DNA of 64,000 bases from Liolophura sinensis (lineage: Eukaryota; Mollusca; Polyplacophora; Chitonida; Chitonidae), in the NCBI RefSeq assembly GCF_032854445.1, contig NC_088295.1, forward strand, positions 46,365,385 through 46,429,384. The letters run 5' to 3'. Both the position numbers and the translations under genes were made by a program. Under the pieces are notes generated by a model. That model was not told where the DNA came from and ran no database searches. It saw only the letters and a program-made list of their open reading frames with translations. Of this stretch, positions 1 through 13,370 are shown piece after piece (the first letter of the stretch is position 1; each line of letters opens with the position of its first letter).

Positions 1-1125
1 GGGGTTTTCTTTCAATATGATATCACACCATTAAGCATGTAACCATCAGTTACACCATAGTTTTATCTGACAAGCCGCATAAACCTGACAAGGCTATATA
101 CACACAGGAGAACTGATATCATGTATTTTCAAAACAACGAGTCTTCTCGTGCAAAAGTACTCACAACAAGCTCCGACGTCACGAAATTTTCTGTTTTCGG
201 CACAATATATAACACCTGTTTCTGTTATCCGTCCATGAATAAAATTTTGTGCCTGTTTTTACCAGAGCAACAAATTATAATGAGTGTATGGTATTCAACA
301 ACAATAGAAGTCCGTGGGGCTAGATTTTAGAACGCCCTTAATAACTGTTAAGCCGTATATAATCCTCGCTGAGCACGATGCAAATGCAGAAGTGAAAGGC
401 ACTATCATAAAAAAAACCCAACGCGCATAGCTATAATCTTCTTCAGTGTTTTGAAAGTTGTCCGTCTTATTTTGTCCAGGGGATTTGCAGAGGAGTCTCG
501 TTAGTACATATTAATCCAGCGCTTTGAACAATATTCGATATCCACACCTCTTTTGAACTTCTGCTGAGCGTTGGACGGAAAGGGACTTGATTTCCCTGTC
601 GGTAACAGCTATAATCGTATATGACAAACAGATATTTTCTATCACTGGCCCGAACGCGGGGCTGATATATTGATAGTTGAATTTCGTCTTCTCAGTCAGG
701 GATACCATAAGTCTGCTCTCCGGTACATTTGGTTGTAGCATTGAATAGGCCACAATCCGGATTTTTTTTAATGAACTAGGCCAGACACGTGCTTAGAAAA
801 ATGAACCAACTGATTAGTCGTGGAATTACATGGAAATTAACATTATTAACATATTCAAAAGAAACAATTTTCATCTAAACAGGCCCTCACCGTTGCCCAT
901 TCACAACAATAAAAATTTGAATTTAGACGTGGTATCAGCTATTCGTATACTCATTACCAACCGTAATGGAGATTTCAGATCAGTATCAAGATCAATGTCC
1001 AAAACAAACACTCAGGACATAGAAGAGATCCAAATATGTGGCGTTTGAGACCGTGGTCATATCAAATATTTTTGTCACGACGCAGCATGTTTGAGTGCTT
1101 ATGCATTGTAGGGTAAATTTTGACT
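1..1125. other. unassigned non-repetitive DNA
   Basis: No coding region, RNA gene or transposon could be recognised here. The open frames present are short, overlap on both strands and show no domain-like composition. Confidence 0.4.
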
Positions 1126-1137
1126 TCCACTGAAGGA

Positions 1138-1489
1138 GACCGGCCCGGATAGCACAGTTGGTAGAGCGTCCGCTTCGGGACCGGTAGATCCAGGATCAAT
1201 CCTTGGTCGAGTCACACCTAAGACTTTAAAAGAGGAAGTTGTAACTTCCTCGCTTGGCGTTCAGCATGAAGGGGATAGTGCAACGACTGGTTGACCCGTA
1301 TCAGTATAATGGCTCGGGCGGGGCGGCTTACTTGCCTTCGGTATGCAGCACTAAATAAAAGAGCGGTGGAAATCCGTCCTGCAACAAGGAGGCACATTAC
1401 ACGTGCATGCATCCTAATGATTCCTTCGTCGTCATATGACTGAAAAATTGTTGAGTACGACGTTAAACCCCAAGCACTCACTCACTCAC
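1138..1489 (+). mobile_element. tRNA-derived SINE (family 1), full length with 12-bp target-site duplication
   Basis: The head is tRNA-like: A-box-like agcacagttggtagagcg near 1150 and a B-box-like segment near 1190-1205. A conserved body follows, then the tail ttgagtacgacgttaaaccc and a short (CTCA)n repeat. The 12-bp direct repeat tccactgaagga flanks it at 1126-1137 and 1490-1501, which fixes the insertion boundaries. A second, inverted and 5'-truncated copy lies at 23616-23918. It is non-coding and would depend on LINE machinery for mobility. Confidence 0.85.
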
Positions 1490-1734
1490 TCCACTGAAGG
1501 ATTCGAGGATGGTTTCTCTCAAATTATATTATTTATTCATTGATTTAATTGTTGTTTTTAACGCGATATATGTCATTTTTTGATGGCGGTTAGTTTTTTA
1601 AGGGCGGAGGAAACTTGATTGGCGTGTACCACCGACCTCAGTCAAGATACCGGCAAACTTTCCCACATGCGACGTACACTTTTGCAAGCTATATTAATGG
1701 AATACAAGTGATCTTCAACGAACGTTATACTCTG

Positions 1735-1880
1735 TACAAAGGGCCACGCGAACCCAATCACCAAGGTCCCACCTGCAGTGAGAGATTGGGAATTTGTAAA
1801 TTTCCTGTCCAAGGCCGGATTTGAACCCACACCTTGTGTGTCTTAGCGATTAAAAGGCAAGCGTCTTTAACCCCCATCTC
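1735..1880 (-). mobile_element. tRNA-derived SINE (family 3), partial
   Basis: On the minus strand a B-box-like gtgggttcaaatccgg is preceded by a tRNA-like segment near 1820-1870 and followed by a body that recurs in diverged form around 38885-39005. The two copies support a repeat family. Outer boundaries are approximate and no target-site duplication was identified. Confidence 0.5.
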
Positions 1881-3090
1881 AAATAGTAACAAAATGGAAT
1901 TATACAATCATACTGTTAATTGGATGTCGTCATTACTTTGTATTATGTATTACTCATGTATTCGTTCAGCGTAAAGAAAAAAAAATGGTGACGCAAAGTG
2001 AGTAAATGCTGATCAACATGTATTTTGATATTTGGAACGATATTTTGGATCGACCGGACACAGGAACGATAAACCCCGGATCACTTAATACAATATTAGC
2101 TTATCGAAAATTTCAGACTAGGTTTCAATGATATCAGACACCCGACGGTGTAAAATTTCTATCGTTGACACCGCCATTCATATTTGTATTGGTCGAGGTA
2201 ATTCATTACAGCAACCAATCGCAGGGCGGTGTCGGAATTTCGAAATACAAAGAGAGAGGGTATATTGTTCACATTTTAATATCCGGTCGCCAGGAGTTCA
2301 AGCATTACTGCAATCCAAAAATAAACCGAAAACGGACTAATTACCGATTGGTAAAGACCTTGATGGCAGTTCGACCGAACTGATTTGACGATGGGGTTGA
2401 ATGTCGTGTGGTCGACGGCCATGATGGACATTAACGTTAAAAGGGATGGCGTTTTCAAAACCATCAACAGGAAATGGTCTGCGGGCAATATTTTTATCCC
2501 ATCTGTTATTCGGATGGGCTGAATTGTACGAAGATGGATGAAAGCATGGGTTCTTCTGGCAACTCCTTCCGTAGACACGTTGTTTGTGGCGACACATTTT
2601 GCCTCAAGCTGATGCATGAAGCTGATCTATATTGGGAGCCACAGACAGCCAAGGGGAGTAATCAGCCAATAGCAACACTTCCCCTGTACAGTTTCCGACC
2701 TGTAAGGTCAAGTGTTCGAGTCCAGCTCCGGCTCATTTTGTGTCTAATTCGTGTATGTCAGATTTTTCTGGTTCTTACTTTACACTTGTTAAACATTCAA
2801 CACCTCTGTTCACATGAGTAAATCTCACCGCCGTCCTATCACTGGAACATATGAATATATTCAAACTACATTAATAGAAGGGATTAAGAACAAAGCATTA
2901 TACATTGTTCCCGGCCATTTTGAAAGACATAAACAGCTTTTGTACATAAGACCGTATGTCATGTTAAAGAGAAACTCCGGGATGTTTCTATTTTCTCTTT
3001 TGTGTTTATTTAGAGCCGGCCTAGCCAGTACGATCATCCGCCTTGACCTGTGCAGCCAACTCCCCAGGTGACCGCTGACATACGCATGCA
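1881..3090. other. unassigned intergenic stretch
   Basis: No recognisable gene. Short open frames on both strands around 2276-2821 overlap each other and match no family I know. A B-box-like tgttcgagtccag near 2712-2724 may be an eroded SINE fragment. Confidence 0.35.
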
Positions 3091-3099
3091 GCTAATACT

Positions 3100-4140
3100 C
3101 TTACCATTATGCCAGTGACTGAAAGGAACAAACAGAAAGCAGGAAACAGGCGGAAAAACATCAGTGCTGACTCTACATTTGAAGAAGCTGGGGGGAGGGG
3201 AGACAAAAAGTCACAAAAGAAGGTAGAGTGCATGAGTAGAGATAAACCAGGAAAGTCACTGCTCTACAGCGATGTCAAAAAAAGGCATGCCCTCTGTCGC
3301 AACAACAACTGACTCCCACTACTCAGCAGCAGTTGTCACACATCACAAAACTTTTGTCAACACTTTTGACCAAGGACAATCTGTTGCGTTAACTAACAAA
3401 ATCAAATGAGGCGGTAATTATGTAAATGTAAAATGACGTTGAGAAATTAGAAAACCGAATTTATGTGCTAGAAACAGAGAACGATATTTTACAGCGAAAC
3501 GTTGTTGATCTAAGCAGATGTAAATAGGTGAACGGTACAACGATCGCAAAATTAGAGGCAAAAATTGAGACATTGGATGAGAGGACAAATGACTTGGAAC
3601 AATACACAAGTAAGAGGGTTATTCGTATTTACGGGATAGACGATGACAACAGAGAGGGGATAATCGAAGAGACCACTCAGAAAGTCATGGGGATACTGCA
3701 GGACAAACTGAAGTTGCAAATAAGCACGTGTGATGTTGAAACTGCTCACAGGCTGGAACCCTTTTCTAAGGAAAGGAGCACGGGTATCATTGTTAAGTTC
3801 ATGACTGTCAAACACAAAAACGAAATCATCCGGAGGAGAGAAGTGCTGAAGGAATCCGGGGCTGTAATCAAAAAAGATCTGACAAGACAGAATCAACAAC
3901 TATTTAAAGATGTCACATTACACAGTCTGGTTGATTCAGCATGGTCGAACGGAGGAAAGATCTTAGTTAAAACTGTTTGGGGTCAGATCATACATATATA
4001 ATCTTTAAGAGATCTTCGACAACTTGTGATGAGACCAACTGACGACAGTTCATATTTAAACACCTCTTCAAACACCAGGAGATACAACCGATCTGTTAAT
4101 CCGAACAGACACTGATAAGACAGTTTAAAGCCAGTAGAAT
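3100..4140 (+). pseudogene. non-LTR retrotransposon ORF1 remnant (coiled coil plus RNA-binding-like domain)
   Basis: The longest open part is 3528-4001 (about 157 codons). It starts with a heptad-rich coiled-coil segment (LEAKIETLDERTNDLEQY) and continues into a domain with RIYGIDDD, a TAHRL motif and a KK-rich end, the layout of L1/Tx1-type ORF1 proteins that bind template RNA. More coiled coil in the same frame (about 3432-3524) is cut off by a TAG at 3525-3527. A basic segment at 3109-3312 is probably the displaced N-terminus. It is a decayed copy. It may be the 5' half of the element whose endonuclease remnant lies at 8.7 kb. Confidence 0.6.
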
Positions 4141-5090
4141 GGTGAATGACTTCAAAAATAAAAAAAATGACTTAAAGTTGATAATAAGCTATTATCTGAA
4201 CGAAATGCCTGTAAAAATTTGTATCTCACAATTGTTTATTCTTTTTTTTTGAGTTTCATTTGTTTTTGTCTTTGATGTTTGGAAAAAAAATGGACCTTCT
4301 GTAGACTTGTCATGCCACATAAAAGCATAAGATATAATACTGTATCGCAGAAAATAAAAATAACCAACAACGCGTATAGATCTACCAGGATATTTTTTTC
4401 TTCTTTTCTTCTAATCTAGCCATTACTATGTATAATGAAATTTTTATATTGCTTTATTGAAAGTTTAATTACCTGTAATATTTTTTATGATTGCTCGAAG
4501 GGCAATATTCAAACGTCTATTGATTTGTCTCTAATTAGTCTGTCCATTTACAGTTAGTTATATGTTATCTGGGATGTTATCTTTCAAAAACATGACTGCC
4601 AATATGTTTAAGAGAAATTCATTTCTTAAGATGTTTGCCATGTTTCTAATATTAATACTGTAAACAGAAGAGTTTACATATCTGTATCTGGTTAATAAAT
4701 ATAGTTAATAACACATGCATATAATGTTTCTCCAACAGCCCATTTGAATACACAAATCATGAGTTAGTCACATGACCAGGGAGACCGGTTTGAGAGGCCG
4801 TCGAGTACGGACGTGTTTTGACCCAGCTCTGTCACGGGCCACACGGACAGCTACCCAGTCCTTGCACTGAGAATCAAATTGTATGTACGTATGTATATAA
4901 AAATTTAACTATGCAAATATGTTGCTGACTGTACAGTTTAAGCTTTCTTCTTTTTTCCTGTTCTTCTTTTTTGGATTAGTCGTTTGATTTTGAAGGTAAA
5001 AAACAATCAAATATTAGAGTAGGCTAGGTTTAGGAAATCTTGTAAAGTGCACAGTGAGACTCTAAAATAACCAGGGCTCCTGCGGTCTTG
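4141..5090. other. AT-rich unassigned DNA
   Basis: AT-rich, stop-rich sequence without a recognisable gene between two LINE remnants. It may include untranslated parts of either element. Confidence 0.3.
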
Positions 5091-5094
5091 TCCC

Positions 5095-8000
5095 TTGCCC
5101 GGAGGCGCCCCGGAGGTGGAGTATCCCAATAACTGTCAGTGTACTAACTTCACCTGTGAATGCACGTATATAGCGACCCACTCAATTATGGAAGAGGAAG
5201 GCATGGACATATTTCAAACTCAAACTTCTGTTGCCGGAAGTAAACGAAGCCGGCCTATCGAAAATGATACTCGAGGTGAATAGCCAAAAGAGGCAACTGT
5301 CAGCCAGGACCGTATAAATAGCAGCCCGGATGTTATAATGTGGGCTGTTGGTAATGTCCTTATCGCGGCCTTCAGTCCTCTAATGTTAAGAGTAGAATTA
5401 CATAAGGCAGTGGGTAATGTAAAGCTGGTTAGAAAAATGCCGTCGGGGGATTTGATTTTGACATGTATTTCTTCAGGACAATGCAGCAAACTGCTGAGAC
5501 TAAACAGTATCATGGGTAGAGATATAACCTGCACTGTACAAAACAAGTCTTTGCTGAAGGGTGTTATATACGGCAATTGGGACGATATATCTCCGGACGA
5601 AATTTTAGTGTGAAGTTCTCCTAAATGATGGCTCTGGTATTAGACTTGATATCCGTTCTGGCAAAGAATCGCCACATGATCTTACCATCTGTACTGCAGA
5701 TCTATGTCCTGCCTGCACTTGAAACGTTGACAATGTCTCTCCTTGCGGGAGCGATCATTAAATATCGTAAGGAATGTGAGACGAGCTTTTCTGAAGCTAC
5801 TTTTGACAATGATATTGATACTTTTAATTCAAACATTGTTGATGCCATCAACTTTGCAGCTGAGAAATCTATTCCTCAGTCGAAGCCTAGTCTAGGAAAG
5901 ACACCAACCCCAATCGTGGAACGAGGAATGCAGCTTGGCTATAAGGGACAGGAAACGGAAGAATAGGGCATGTTGCACAGCGTGTTATTAAGCAAACACA
6001 TAAAGCCCATTGGCGTAAATATTGATCAAATCTCACCAATCGCACTTCTCTTAAGACCGTGTCTTCTCAGGTGAAAGCAGTCAGCGGAAATTGTAAGCAC
6101 TCAGCTATTCCTATACTCAGTACTGATATGACATGCTCCTTGACAGAAAAAGCAAAATGCAATGTTTTAGCAGATAACTTTGCGTATGTATGAAGTTCCG
6201 ATAACTACGATCCGGAATTTCTGGAACACAAGGAAAAAATGGAAAACTCCATTTCCATGTGAATGTATTTTTTGAGAATGTATTATTCGATGATTTGGCA
6301 ATAAATGAAGAGTTTTCACTCCGTGAGTTAAAACAAACTCTTTCAGCTAAGAAGGACTCTTCTCCCGGGGAAGACAATATAAGTTATTCAATGATTGAGA
6401 GCTCGCCAGATAAATGTTTGAACGTTTTGATAGTTCTGTACAATTCTGTGAGGAATAAAATGTATCTCCTCTTAGCATGGAAGAGGGCAACATTAGTTCC
6501 AATTGCCAAACCTGAGAAAAAAACGCATTGCTTCCGTCATCATACCGACCAATTGCACTGACGTCTTGTCTTGGTAAAGTCATGGAGACTATGGTGAATT
6601 CCAGGTTGGCTTGGTTTCTGACTAAAAACAACATTTATTCGCTCACCCAAAGCGGATTTCGAGCTAACAGAAGCACCACTGATCAAATACTTCAGACAAC
6701 CATTCTTAGATTCATGGCCAATAAAGAGTCCGTCTTTGTAGTTTTCTTGGTCATCGAGGGAGCTTATGGTATTCTATGGAAACACGGCCTATTGATGAGG
6801 GTGAGAGACCTTGGTATTGGTGGCAACTTATTTGGTTGGGTTAAAAATTTTGTGTCTGACCGGCTAATTCAAATACGTATTGGCAAAACCTATTCCCATC
6901 CTGTTCTTGTTGTAAACGGGGTGCCCCAGGGAAGCGTAATATCGCCGACTCTCTTCAACATCGCCATAAATGACCTCCCCGAAGTGTTGAATCCTAATTT
7001 AAGTCGTTCGCTATTTGCAGACGATAAAGCCATATTGTATGGTACAAGAAATCTTCTGCTTGCTAGAAAGTACATACAGGACGGCTTGGATACTATCTCA
7101 GCCTGGAGTAAAGCATGGGGTTTCAAGTTTTTAACAGCTAAATATAAGCGTCATGTCCGACATTCATATACCATTCGTAGTCCGTAAAGGGCGTTCAAGT
7201 CAATAATCGCAAGATCCATCTCGATCACTGCAATTTGGAGTGAAGTTGATGGCTTCGCATGGAAACTCAGCAAATGACATTTTCAGATCATCCTATTATG
7301 ATATTCTGTTTGAAGGCCCTTTAGTGTATTCGGCATTCAAATCTGGTACAATTTTATTCCTGCGTATCCTCCATGGAAGCTACGTCTACCGAATATTTCA
7401 CAAGCGTTACACAGAGAAGTAAAAGTCAGACAACTCAGAGATTGTCTCCCTTTTCTCTAAGGATTATATTGCCAGAACGTGGAGCCACTATTTACAGGTT
7501 TTTACAGATGCCTCAAAGTGCCCGGATACTGAGAAACCGACTTTGCATTTTGTGTCCCAGAAATTTACCATGGTAAGGCGTTCAGACTTACGGATGCAGT
7601 ATCGGTATTTACTGTTGAACTGACTGGGATTCTGTGCGCGTTGCATTTTTTAGCAGATTTTAAGCCAGCAAGAGACGTTATTTTCACCGATTCTCTAAGT
7701 GCGATACTTGCTTTACAGATTTTACGCCAAGGAAAGGCTCTCCAATCACTTTTGATATACTTCATTTATGTACCTGTTTATTCTACCAAGGTGTGGAAAT
7801 CTGTTTTGAGTGGGTCCCAGGCCATTCTAGTATTGCAGGTAATGAATGGGCGGACAAGCCTGCGAAACAAGCGCTATCTCATTTACAAATTGCTGAACAT
7901 GTGTCTGTTTCAAAAGCAATGTATATATTTAAGCGGAATTTTATTTCAATTTGGCAGGAAGACTGGGACATTTCCACTAAGGGGATATATATAGATATTT

Positions 8001-8336
8001 TTATAATTTTAATAACAGTGTTTCTAATTCTCACCTTGTTAGTCTTTCTTCCAGGCGAACAGAAATCCTATGCAACAGATTGAGGACCGGGCACATTAAA
8101 GCGAATTCTTTATTTAAACAGATTTCATTTGCATGATACGGGTGTTTGTGATCATTGCCTGGTTGAGGAAACACAATCTACCCTCCAGAGACATTGATAT
8201 TATGCGGAACTACTCTGTGCTGGCATTACAGACCCTCGCCCTGATAATTTTTTAAGACCCGGCAAGAAGTCTGGTAGAGTCTTCGAAGCTACAGTAAGGT
8301 TCCTGCTTCCATGTGCTAGGAGAAAATTTAGAGTAT
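5095..8336 (+). pseudogene. degenerate LINE (gag-like ORF1, endonuclease tail, reverse transcriptase, RNase H)
   Basis: The domains lie in order but in several frames. A gag-like segment at 5338-5613 has the SGDLILTC and KGVIYG blocks of jockey/I-type ORF1. A partial endonuclease/linker follows at about 5625-5966; the catalytic core is missing, so the element has an internal deletion. Reverse transcriptase spans 6259-7187, with SYRPIALTSCLGK, QSGFRANRSTTDQ, a VNGVPQGSVISP block and FADD catalytic motif near 7015. The first catalytic block reads FLVIEGAYG instead of the usual FLDxxxAYD, so its aspartates are lost. RNase H pieces follow: a FTDAS-like segment near 7500, IFTDSLSAILAL near 7680 and FEWVPGHSSIAGNEWAD near 7800. 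A C-terminal HDTGVCDHC-type segment reaches about 8335. RT plus RNase H places it near the I/Jockey group. It is inactive. Confidence 0.8.
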
Positions 8337-8721
8337 AGTTCATCTTATCTGTATGTTATAATGCATTAATGTGAACACTACTTGGTTTCAGCACTGATCG
8401 TGGCGTGCATCATTCATTAGAATGGAAACGCCATCACCACCACCACTAGTAACATGACCAGAATAAACAGTAACATACCAGGTTATCTCCCTTTTTTCGT
8501 GATCCGTTAATGTACCCGTAGCACGGACTTGGTTCTGTTCTGAAAAAGAAGCCTTGAATGTTTTACTTAACATATGTATTTTTTATGACATTATGCTTTG
8601 CACCATAGACTTAATTCTCAAATTCATAGCAGACGTAGTGCAATCTACGGAAAGATCAAGAGAACATTCAAACTCCAAAAACAGGGCATGTTTGAAATCG
8701 TTCTTCATAATTCTTTTTTAA

Positions 8722-10500
8722 ATGGAAAATATTGTTAAAATAATTTCAGTGAACTGTCAAGGTTTGGCTGACACAGTGTAAAGGGGAGACGTATTCCATT
8801 ACTTTTGAAAAAAGAAATTTTCCACAACATGCTTGCAAGATACACATACTGATAAAAAAATATTGAAATGGTAAAAAATGACTGGGGATTAGATGCCTGG
8901 ATTAGCACTTTTAAATTAGATGTATGTGGAGTAATGATTTTGTTTTCCAATAATTTGGATTACAAAATAAAACATGTTGAAAAAGAAAGTGAAGGAAATT
9001 ATTTAATTTTAGACCTAGAAATTTAAGAAAGCTCGTTAATATTGGTAAGCATATATCGACCAAACACAGATAAAACGTCTTTTTATAATAACATAAATCG
9101 ACAAATAGGCGTTGTAGGAAACTCCTCAGTTATAATTTGTGGCGACTGGAATCTTGTCTTAAACCCTAAATTAGACACAGAAAATGACAAACAAGTCAAT
9201 AATCCAGCTTCTAGAAATCCACTACTAAAACTGATAAGTGAAAATGAATATATTGACTCTTACAGATCTATCACTGAGAAAACACGGAGATATACATGGC
9301 GCAATACAGCACCCAGAAAGTAAGCTAGACATGGTTTCTTTCTAGTAAGTAATGATATATATGCACGGTGCATTAAAAGCAGTATAATTCGAGGTTATAG
9401 AACCGATCACTCTGCCGTAACGCTTGAGTGCAAATTTTATAATACGGAAAGAGGAAGGGTGAATTGGAAATTAAATTGCTCGTTATTACCAGACAAAAAG
9501 TATATTGATCTTGTCAATAACATAATGGAAACAACAAAAGATGAATATTCACCTATTCCATACAACAGGAATATTTTTAACAGATATACTTGTGCCAGAG
9601 TTGCAGTTGTCTATAGATGAGTCATTATTCTTTGACGTCCTAATGATGAAAATAAGAGACGAAACAATGAAAATAAGAGGCGAAAAAATGAAACATTCTT
9701 CTAGAAAAGGAAAGGATCATACAGGATGATCTAGAAGTGCAAATAAAGGAATGTAAGATAAGTTCAGATTTCCAACATTGTACTGAGACATGGACATACT
9801 GATTTTAGCAAAAAACAGTTAGAAGTTGTAAGGGAAAAAGAGATTAAGGGAATTTTAAGGGAAAGAACTGATGGCGTCAAAACTGGAACATCTTTTTTCA
9901 GCTGTACCAAACCCACCAGGGTAAATGGTGGTTGCCGTGGTTTCCATATCTCAAATAATGGAAGTGTAGAAATAAAATCATGCGCCAAATGGGAGAATTG
10001 TCTAGGAAGAGCAGATATTAAGTCGGAGCGGGTCTTTTCTACCTCCTTTAAATCTGCAAATTGTGTTTGTCTACAGGACTTTAATTACAGATTTTTACGC
10101 AGAATAATAAGTCCGAATGCTTTTATTAATAGAATTGGTAAATCTGACAATTGGTATATGTGACTTTTGACATAGACCTCCCGGGACAATACAGCACCTG
10201 ATGATTGATTGCGTGGATGTTATAAGGCTCTGTGGCAAAAACTAGGGACTTGGTTACAAACTTAAGATATACCATAACATCTGACAATATCATAAAAGGA
10301 TGGGAGAGGGAACGAAATGTATAGAAAAAGTATTGCTGCTTCAAAACGATATATACTTCTCAAAATTTAAACGAACAAACGATTACTAAAAATCTTGCAA
10401 AATCATTACTTAAATGAAAAAAGGTTCTGCTACAATCCAAACAGAATAACATATTTTGAAGACAAATGGAATAAAATGAATACCTTTTTCGAACATGCCT
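8722..10500 (+). pseudogene. L1/Tx1-like ORF2 remnant (AP-type endonuclease and C-terminal region, RT missing)
   Basis: From an ATG at 8722 the broken frame begins like L1-type endonucleases (VKIISVNCQGL). It continues through QDTH (near 8835), SIYRPN (9050-9065), GDWN (9142-9153), a FFLVSND segment (near 9335) and DHSAVTLEC (9408-9434). The open part is 9042-9323. Further on, KIRDETMKI (near 9650) resembles the endonuclease-to-RT linker. The zone around 10180-10380 resembles the C-terminal region, with the order T-IQHLMIDC then LWQKLGTWLQ. The RT core between them is absent. Many stops and frameshifts make it a fossil. Confidence 0.65.
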
Positions 10501-10734
10501 GACAAATAAATGTACGATAAGTCTGAATTTCTGTTATGTTTCTATCTCATTTTTCAGTGTTGGTATGGGTGCATTCCTATCTATGTGTTATATATGTGTT
10601 TGTTTGCAAATATGTTTGTCTCAATACTAGATGTATATCTGCAGCATCTAATTTATATGCCCAGTTCCATGCTGATTACTTTTCATGTCACCGCCCCTTA
10701 TCAACACCTGGATGTAATTAAACATGTGGTTATA

Positions 10735-10995
10735 TTCATACTCGCTGATGTATATTCATACTCGCACGGGGTGCGGGTTCAAAACCAGGCTTGGTAGCAA
10801 TGAACGGTTAACGATATGAGTGTTAATCACACAGAACATACCTGATTTGCATTTTTCGCAGTTCACTGGACATCACAAATATAGTGTGCATATCTGTATG
10901 CCAAAGGCCGGTGGCTTACCTTCCTCATAAGATTGACCGCCATCGTATCAGTGAAAATTCCTTGAGGATGGTGTTAAACAACATTCGACCATTCA
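10735..10995 (+). mobile_element. old SINE copy with tRNA-like head
   Basis: A B-box-like gcgggttcaaaaccagg at about 10770 is followed by a body ending in a diverged form of the common tail (gtatcagtgaaaattccttgagg) and a (CATT/CATC)n run. Strong divergence from the other copies suggests an old insertion. Confidence 0.4.
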
Positions 10996-12350
10996 TTCAA
11001 TCCATCCATCAACAAATCATACTCTTTGACCACGATTTATCATTGCTCAAATAATTTCGCCCGTGGAATAGCACACGTCTTTGTAGTTGAAACCATCAAA
11101 ACATTTCAACATTGGCCTGAGCTGGTTGTGACTCACAGTGAGTTAACCAATAGATTATTACTCTACAGGCATGCTCCATTGTACCTTTCAGCAATAATCT
11201 CTTCAGGGATAACGAAAAGCAACAATCCTATGTCTAAAGTTGAATTGACTTTGACTTACATGTACAAATATACTTGTAAGTAGGCTTATGATAACGAGTA
11301 AGACATATTCTGCGCTGAAAGAACATTTTAGAGCCATTACCGTTTCGGGAACACGCCAGTACCTTTGAGGCATGACCTTGGCCGTAGGCATTTTCTCTGT
11401 TTGTGGAAAGCAGTGGAACTGCTGAAGGAACCGAACAATCTAGCATCAAGTTTGTGTAAAGCCTTTGGTAATTTAGAGTGACATTTTGCCGAAGGAATAA
11501 TTTATATGTCAACTTCAGTACTTTTCTTCCGTGTTTTAAGTGTAGGAGGTAGATTCCATGCGTGGAATCCGCCTTCAGATTACATAATTCGTCAAATGAC
11601 CAAGCGGTTTTTGGTAACCAGCGGCTGCACAGATATAAACCAGCACAACTGGTCGACAGTTGCAATTTTTATTGCAAGCAGTTATGAAAAAATGGCTTGA
11701 GCGGTGCATTTAATGAAAGCGCAATTTAACTCCTAATGGTAGGCTACAGTCAGTTTAAAATATTAACGTGCTTTGAACCAAACCAAAAGCCCGCAGGGAA
11801 ACGACTTGGGAGTAGGAAAATAATGGCTTATGTATGTACATTTAACTTTAAACAGGAAAAGACAATGGAAAAAAAAACATAATCATTTCAAGGAAACGCC
11901 TTTTGCACATGAATTGTAGCGCGATGCCTGGCAGGCACAAGACCAACACAGCACTGATTGAAGCTTCTGGCGGTTTGCAATGGTGTCCGGGCGATCCAAT
12001 GATCTGTCAGTTTCAGCTTAACTAATTATGTCTTCCGATTGCAACCTTTGGTCAAAACAGCAGCCCTCAGGAGAACGTCACAAAAACAAGCTAACAAAAA
12101 AGTGAATAAAATCCATTTAAAAAAGCCCATGTCATTTCACAAGTCAAGGCCTTGATGTGGGCGGTTGTTATCTAAACAGGGCACACAAAGTCAAATTCCA
12201 GACATAACCTGAACATCGTTTCAAGCTGTATAGTTTACAACCAGGTTCAATCTATAGTTCTTCTCTGGACACTGATTAGACTGTGATATATAGTCCGATA
12301 TCCGATGTCTTCAGCTATAACCCATCGGACTACAAGAGATACCACAACAT
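10996..12350. other. unassigned DNA
   Basis: Nothing was recognised. A 143-codon open frame on the minus strand (11234-11665) has no domain I can name. Confidence 0.3.
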
Positions 12351-12354
12351 AACA

Positions 12355-12462
12355 AAATTTTAGCCACATACATGGATATCGAATTATTAACTATAAAAAT
12401 TTTAGCCACATACATAGTTATCGAATTATTGACTAAAAATTTTAGCCACATACATACAATCT
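12355..12462. repeat. three-copy tandem repeat
   Basis: The block aaaattttagccacatacat is present three times, with a tcgaattattaacta-type spacer between copies. Confidence 0.7.
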
Positions 12463-12979
12463 AAACAACACAAGAAACAATATTAAATTAATTAGTTCCG
12501 CGCAAGGGCACTTTTGAAGAGGCTAAGCCTAAACTAGCCTACGTGCCACCCACGGGCTCCAAAGGTCAGGCTTGTCGAATGGCAGTGATGTGAGGCGAGC
12601 ATAGAGCACGTGCGCAATAAGGTGTAAGTAGCAAAACATATCTGACTTCAGAAAAACGTTTAATCCCAGTATTCAAAAGATGACCAAGCACTGTTGGCGA
12701 TTGTTTCACGTCATAGGCGGAGTTGTTTTGTCTGTCCTGATCGAGTGAAAGCCAAAATGGACAAAATCCCCAAAACACAAGCAGCATTTTACATGATGCC
12801 TTCGGTAGTGTTACAATGGCGTCGTGACGATAGTATTAATGATCTCTCATTTTCTGCTTTTCCACCGAGCTGTTGGACAAAACACTAAAGTCATCAAGGC
12901 AGCCTCATGGGGAATACAGAACAACTTCAACACTGAATTTAAGAGCATAGGATATTTCAAAAACAGCCCGTCTTTCAAG

Positions 12980-13370
12980 GCCACACCCACACCTATGAAA
13001 TGACAATCACTGTCAGGATTTGTTATCTGGGGCTATTTCTGAGAGAAACCATTGGGACGAATGAAGATCGACTCTGGCTTTAACTTGATTGTCGAGTAAT
13101 CCGCTTGGAATGCGCTGTCTGGCTCGCCTAGTCGTGTCCATGCTGGTGTTTTCTATCTCAAAGAATTTCGTGTCCAATCCACTTACGCGTTTCACCTCTT
13201 GGGTCGTGCCAGTTCTCAAAATACACCCAGTTTGGATCAATAACAGTTTATCATTGGCCTTCCCCTGCGTGGCCTTCACCTCGTCTGAGGGGTCAATCCC
13301 TTGAGAGTATGGACGCCCTACATTGTGAAATTGGAAGGTCACGCAATTATAGAGGTTAAACAACCTTTTT
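12980..13370 (-). other. unrecognised open frame, 116 codons
   Basis: An open frame on the minus strand (13013-13363) is overlapped by a 71-codon frame on the other strand. It matches no family I recognise and has no visible splice context. It could be chance or an eroded exon. Confidence 0.15.

Noticed and set aside
511-2821. Short open frames at the left end as genes
   Set aside because: They overlap on both strands, are 60-115 codons long, and show no domain, splice context or composition bias.
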